A stretch of 25,169 bases of DNA from Paramacrobiotus richtersi (lineage: Eukaryota; Tardigrada; Eutardigrada; Parachela; Macrobiotidae). The notes under the pieces were generated by a model. It made no database searches. It was not told the origin of the DNA and saw nothing but the letters and a program-made list of their open reading frames with translations. This document shows, piece after piece, positions 20,341 through 25,169 of this stretch. The DNA lies in NCBI GenBank assembly GCA_034698045.1, contig JAQGAU010000655.1, forward strand, positions 1 to 25,169. Direction: 5' to 3'. How positions within the stretch are numbered: position 1 is the stretch's first letter; every line of letters begins with the position of its first letter. Both the position numbers and the translations under genes were made by a program.

Positions 20341-20669
20341 CGCCCTTACAGTTTACCTGGATAGCTGGTTCAACCGGATGCCGTCTGTGTGATGTGATAG
20401 TTCAAAAGGAACGAGTTACTGGTTTTTCTTTCAGTATAGTCAGGGTTGTTGGGCGGGTTTCTCTGAACGTTTCCATTGTTATTAAGTAAAGTCTTATTCC
20501 AGTATGTAGCTAGTAAAGATTTCCACATATTTTCCACAAGTTTGTAAATCTTACTGGAATGGCTTTTCGGTTTCCGCATATCGATGACATGCAGTAAAGC
20601 CGCAAACGAGCTTATAATTATAGCACATGATAATGATGATTTGATATAAAAACAACAGTTCTACGCCTT
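20341..20669. other. 3' flank between convergent genes
   Basis: The kinase and the guanylate cyclase converge on this 329-bp stretch, which must contain both 3' UTRs. I see no coding frame that can be supported and no canonical AATAAA in a clear position. Confidence 0.4.
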
Positions 20670-23600
20670 TCAAGCTGGTTCACCCAAATCTTCTTCGATA
20701 TCCTCTTCTTCAAATTTGCGCTGCAGCTCCAGTAGTTCCATGTTGCCTGAAATGAGCCATTTATACAGTTCGCCATATTCAACCGAATGTGTTTATACCG
20801 TCTTCTCCCATTAACCAGTATGTCTTCATGGCTCCCTTTCCTTTGACAAAGATTTCTCCTCGTTCCACTAAACGGAAACTTCCAAAAGTTTCGAGAATAT
20901 TCTTCGTCATGGAACTTAACTGGATCTTCAACGCTAAAACGATTATGATAATTTTGATACATGCCTAATTCGCTGTACAATATCTGTGCATGCAGCATAC
21001 CTTCACCGCTTGTTAGCATACGCAGGCAAATGTCCACTGTAGCTCCAAACAGCGAATATCGAGGCAACTTACGCCCTAGTTTGGCACAGACTTGGTTAAA
21101 AATACATCTGGTACGAACCATATTTCACGGCAACTCATCGCACCTATAACGGCTGCCACAACCGGACCTATCAATAAATCACACTCAGGATGGTAAAACA
21201 TGTAAAATGTACGTCTGGTATACCAGAATGAATGCCAATCCGCAGCTTCATCTGATCGTCCGGTCTGTGTTTTATTTTAAAACTATTTATCTTGAAAAGG
21301 ATGGTGAGAGCCAAACGTCCAATTTCTCTTGCGTGCAAGATGCCGTTTCTCAGCGGTAAACCAGAAACAATCTAACCGAAATAACACGATGTTTTTATCA
21401 GGCGCATTACTGAGCTACCGGTACTTACCTGCGTGATATCGTTCCGGTTCTCGATTTTATACGCGTCAAATTTTGCAAGGTTTTCATCGAAGAAAGCGTA
21501 AAGGTCGTTCAGGAACTCCAGTACTTGCAACGGCGTGCTCTCAGATGCCATCGTATTGCTAAAAGAATCAGACTCGAATCAGTTAATGGTGCATGATGAC
21601 TTGGTAGATAGTGGATTTGGTTTCAGCGCTTACAATCCAAGAATGTCAATGTAGGCAACGGTGACCAGCTCCACATTCTCGGCATTAGGTCTTGTGCCCT
21701 TCTTTAACGTTTCCGCTATATCCCTGTAATATTGAACATAACCTGCACACAGCCGACTTTGCATAAACGGCACAACATACATACATCGGCAAAATTTTGT
21801 ACAGAAGCGTGTCACTCCTTAGTTTCTCGTCCAGGAGCTCATGGTTTTTCTCCTCTACAATGGCCTGGAGGCGAGCTGATTGGGCTTCCATTTGCAGCAG
21901 CAGGGTGTCCAGTACGTTGGAATGTTCAGTCATCCCACTAAAAATATGCCTGTGAAGATCATGCTTTCAGTGACTCGAAGTGTCAATAACCGCACATCAG
22001 TTTTCCTTGCTCTCTTAGAGCTTTGCGCAAATCTGCAGCCGTTGGTCGTTTGATTGGGTCCATGCTATAGCATTTCAGGCAAAGATCCCGGAGTTCTGGA
22101 GAGCATGCGGTTGGCTCGATATACGGAATGAACGGAGTGTTTCCTTTCTGCGTGCTAGCTTTCACTGCTTCGATTATAGCTAAACAAAATTTTCGTATCA
22201 GAAATATCATTAATAATTCCATCGTTTACTGTACCTCCTGCTTCCGGGTCCGGAGCATCCTCCCTGGCAAACGGTTTCCTTCTCGTAATTATTTCTTGCG
22301 CTATCACACCAAAACTATACACATCTCCCGGTTGGCTCATGGAATTAATCACTTCAATCTGGGATGATGCTTCTTTCACCAGATGCTCTGGGGCTTTCCA
22401 TACTTGTGCTAGACGGTATTCGGGATCGCGGCGAGCTTCCCACAGCTCAGCTACGGTCAGTTCATAAAATGCTGGAAGGCCATAATCCGCAATCCTTAGC
22501 ATAAATCCAGAATCAATGTAGCAGCACAGGGATGTTAGACGACCATGAACTCGCAGAGAACTGTTATGCAGGTAAGCTAAACCTTTGGTGCAGTCGCTTA
22601 TGAAACTGAAGCGTACTGTCCATTCCAGTTTAACATTAGGGTTGTCCAACGCTTTCTGTAATTCAAATACGAAAGATTCTATTACCGTACTTGTAAAGTA
22701 TTTGAAAAGTGTTCTGTTTGCAACAAACATGCAAAGTGCCTTTATTGCAGAATTCGTAAATCATCAGGACGTGGTCTTTTTCTATGCAGGCTCCCAGAAA
22801 CGGCAAGAGGTTGTCATGTTCCAGTTTGAATAATTGTCGCACTTGTCTTAAAATGGTGCTGTTCAAACGCAGGACCTGTTTTTTGGACCATCGTACGGTA
22901 ATGGGATGGTTTTTCCAGAAAGCCGATGCTGTTACACGGGCATTACCCATCGATTCACCTAGGAATATGGCTTCAGTAATTACACGAATAAAACAAGCGG
23001 TTGTGACTTATAGGTCGAAGAACTTCCGCACGCAATTCTCTCACGTACCCATACCTAAAAGAATAACGGTTACGATTGTAGATTGGTGTGCTTATTCGAC
23101 CACTCATAAGCACTTACTCATGCCCATCGAGGCCCCCATAGATGCACCAGGAACTAGTTCTTCTTCCTTCTTGGCAGTCATAGCCGCTAGCATCTTCTTT
23201 TCCTTGTCCTTTTCTTTATCTTTACTTTTTATTTTTAGTTCGCTCCACCTATGTAAATGCATGTGAACTTAAGTTAAATTATTTCATAGAATGTCTGCTT
23301 ACTTCGCAATCCACATTTGGTCCAGCCTCTTTTGCGACAAAGCATGCTTCCGTAGACGATATGCCGCGTACGTCAACAAAATCACGACTGGTATTGCGAT
23401 TCCCAGTGCGATCTCCAAAACGTTGCTGACCGCTGTTCAGATAAGGCCGCTACGTACAATATTGTGGAATTGCCACAACATTTTGTACCGTACAGTCGGC
23501 CGCACAGCCTGTTCCGGTGAATCCACAAGCCGGCTCATTCGAGGGCGCCTTGCCTCCGGGCCACGGTATGTCAGCCGTCTGGGTAAAGTTAGCGACGTAT

Positions 23601-25169
23601 CCCCAATAAGATCCAACCACCTTTACAAAAACAGGAGATTATTGCAATGCTCATCGCTTCCGTTGTGGATGCAGAGAGTAGCTCACAGAAAAGGTACCCG
23701 CGTCCGGATCGGTCATAGCGTGTAATGAGAAATCATCGTCCCGATCCCCGGTACTCATGATGAACATGTCGCCACTGGCGCCACCTTTAGCACAGTAATG
23801 CCAATGTGAAGAGTACAGTCACCAGTTCACAACATGTACGTTACCTTTGAAGACCGATTTTCCCCAGAGATAAGTGGAGACATTGACCAAAGTTGCCTCA
23901 GCCGTGAGGTCAGTTACACCATCGCCAAGACTGAGATTGTATTGGAAAGCCAAGTACAGCACACAATCATAATATGCCGTTGCAAAGTAATTCAGTCCCT
24001 CGTAATCGTGGCGAAACCGCGCCAATTCTGGATTCGACTCGAGCATTTTCCTAGCTTCTTGGTCCAGGTACTGATAGGCTGGCGATTTTGTCTTATCATG
24101 AAGTGTTGTCACCAGCAGCGATCGGTAAGCTTTTTTTGCTTCGTCGTCATGCTGATCTCCTGCATATAATTATAGCACAACAGTCGTTTGAGAAGGTACA
24201 GTATTGCTTTTTTATCTTATGAATTTGGCAGCCGTACACCGTTAACCTTTACGCACCTCGGTGCCAGCCGTTGTGTCCCAGAACATCGTTGGAGAACACA
24301 TCCACCGTGAAAAAGACGTAATCCCCATCTGTCATTTTCAGGCTGGACGCATTGAGCATGATTTCCCTAAGCCTGTTCCCTCCAACGAGGAAGATGAAAA
24401 CTAACCAAACATACCTTTATCGTATCTTGATTAGCAGAAAGAATTTCGTTCTAACCTTACTTCGTGCGGATTTACTGCCGCCTATCAATGCAGCAGTGAT
24501 GTTACTGTGCGCTTTCAGTGGATAATGAACCTCGTAGGCTGTAATATTCACTGATGTCTGCAAGTTCGTTATTAAACCTGGAACGAAACGAAAGATTGTC
24601 AGCAGACGAACAAGCCAACAAGATGCACAAACGGTACCCACCGTACTTAATGCATTCGTCTGTATTGTTTCATCCTCGCCATCATAAAATACGGCAAAAT
24701 GACTCCAGTTATACTGTGCGGACATTAAAATCAAGCAGCCCCACTGCGAGTATGTGTTGTAAGCACATCGGCTCAGGTATGCGTACTGAGCGGTGGTATC
24801 AATCAGTTCGCCGCCTCCTGTTGCCTGCGAAATTCAAAGACGAGTAACATAACCCCGCGATTTGTTCTGTCGTCCATTTTCCATCGAAAGATACAAACTG
24901 AGGTGTAGATACTCAGAACGTACCACGGCTGTAGGGTACGCCGAGGTCATTAGCGTAGCTTGCACCATGTCGTCCGTACAAGCAGGCGCCACGATAAGTC
25001 CTCCAGCGACCCCCTGGTCCAGGATCAAACTGGTTGTCTTGTTGTATGCATCGAACGATAAGGGCACCGTCACGCCATCGTAGACCGCTCGCCGACAATC
25101 ATCGTACAGCTCGACCTTAACATCGTAGTGGATATTATACCTGGGCAGAGCGTCCCTAAATGCCACATA
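20670..25169 (-). CDS. receptor-type guanylate cyclase, N-terminus cut by the right edge
   Basis: Twenty exons join in one frame: 24924-25169, 24647-24824, 24461-24577, 24257-24400, 23845-24159, 23687-23784, 23494-23620, 23303-23432, 23118-23248, 22729-22958, 22235-22655, 21996-22179, 21785-21937, 21634-21723, 21429-21558, 21224-21371, 21144-21167, 21001-21075, 20799-20933 and 20670-20746. The sum is 3153 nt, 1050 aa. In order it encodes the extracellular ligand-binding (ANF receptor-type) domain, VVGSYWG and IPWPGG, a membrane span ([16 protein letters not shown]), and a kinase-homology domain lacking the catalytic Asp (VHGRL). The dimerisation helix ([12 protein letters not shown]) and cyclase domain ([46 protein letters not shown]) follow. 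It would make cGMP at the plasma membrane. Junctions at 24638/24647 and 23489/23494 each have an alternative. The N-terminal signal peptide and perhaps 50 residues lie beyond the window. Catalytic residues are altered. Confidence 0.93.
21144..21167 (-). other. 24-nt exon of the guanylate cyclase
   Basis: The acceptor TTATTGATAG and donor ATAG|GTGCG flank 24 coding bases. They supply PVVAAVI and split glycine codons on both sides, bridging GIHS to [10 protein letters not shown] exactly as the conserved GIHTGPV...PRY segment of guanylate cyclases requires. Confidence 0.85.
23049..23054 (-). other. candidate 6-nt microexon in the guanylate cyclase
   Basis: The six bases GTATGG sit between a strong acceptor (TTCTTTTAG) and a donor (GTACGT). 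If included they split an otherwise long 159-nt intron (22959-23117) into introns of 63 and 90 nt, keep phase 1, and add two residues (Met-Gly) to a local SMG-type repeat. Skipping it also leaves the frame intact, so it could be alternatively spliced or absent. Confidence 0.35.

Noticed and set aside
20799-21000. A frameshift or degenerate C-terminus in the guanylate cyclase
   Set aside because: A 67-nt intron (20934-21000) fully restores the conserved GEALKI and [10 protein letters not shown] sequence, so there is no frameshift there.

Overview
The window looks like nuclear DNA of a bilaterian animal with a compact genome. Protein-coding genes on both strands are broken by many short GT-AG introns, mostly 47-112 nt and typically close to 60 nt. 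The proteins are metazoan (androglobin, MYCBPAP, CCDC157-like, a receptor-type guanylate cyclase, a casein kinase 1). No operons, transposons, CRISPR arrays, tRNA or rRNA genes were recognised. Three genes belong to families tied to motile cilia or flagellated sperm, which argues against nematodes. A small-genome ecdysozoan such as a tardigrade would fit, but this is inference and the species cannot be read from the sequence.

Layout. (1) 1-173, minus: a weak open frame running off the left edge. (2) 378-1705, minus: two-exon gene for an unrecognised 345-aa protein. (3) 2196-6504, plus: MYCBPAP family, two exons, 1415 aa, head-to-head with gene 2. (4) 6606-8407, minus: unrecognised eight-exon gene, about 403 aa, rebuilt by joining short open segments at splice sites; it converges on MYCBPAP with stop codons 102 bp apart. 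(5) 9309-15031, minus: complete androglobin, ten exons, 1719 aa. (6) 15294-15524, plus: small secreted peptide with a signal sequence and an internal repeat. (7) 15998-18192, minus: CCDC157-like coiled-coil protein, two exons, 663 aa. (8) about 19174-20340, plus: intronless casein kinase 1 of gamma type with a C-terminal cysteine cluster, but no in-frame ATG at its 5' end. (9) 20670-25169, minus: 20-exon receptor guanylate cyclase, truncated at its N-terminus by the right edge.

How the genes relate. Androglobin, MYCBPAP and the CCDC157-like protein are all expected in spermatogenic or ciliated cells, so the left 18 kb may be a loose neighbourhood of sperm/cilium genes. The guanylate cyclase is intact in frame, with extracellular receptor domain, membrane span, kinase-homology domain, dimerisation helix and cyclase domain. 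Its catalytic motif is altered: both metal-binding aspartates are kept, but the purine-recognition cysteine, the FGD aspartate and the transition-state asparagine are replaced. The most unusual local observations are that altered active site, a possible 6-nt microexon and a 24-nt exon in the same gene, the hidden eight-exon gene, the secreted repeat peptide, and the intronless kinase with a missing start.
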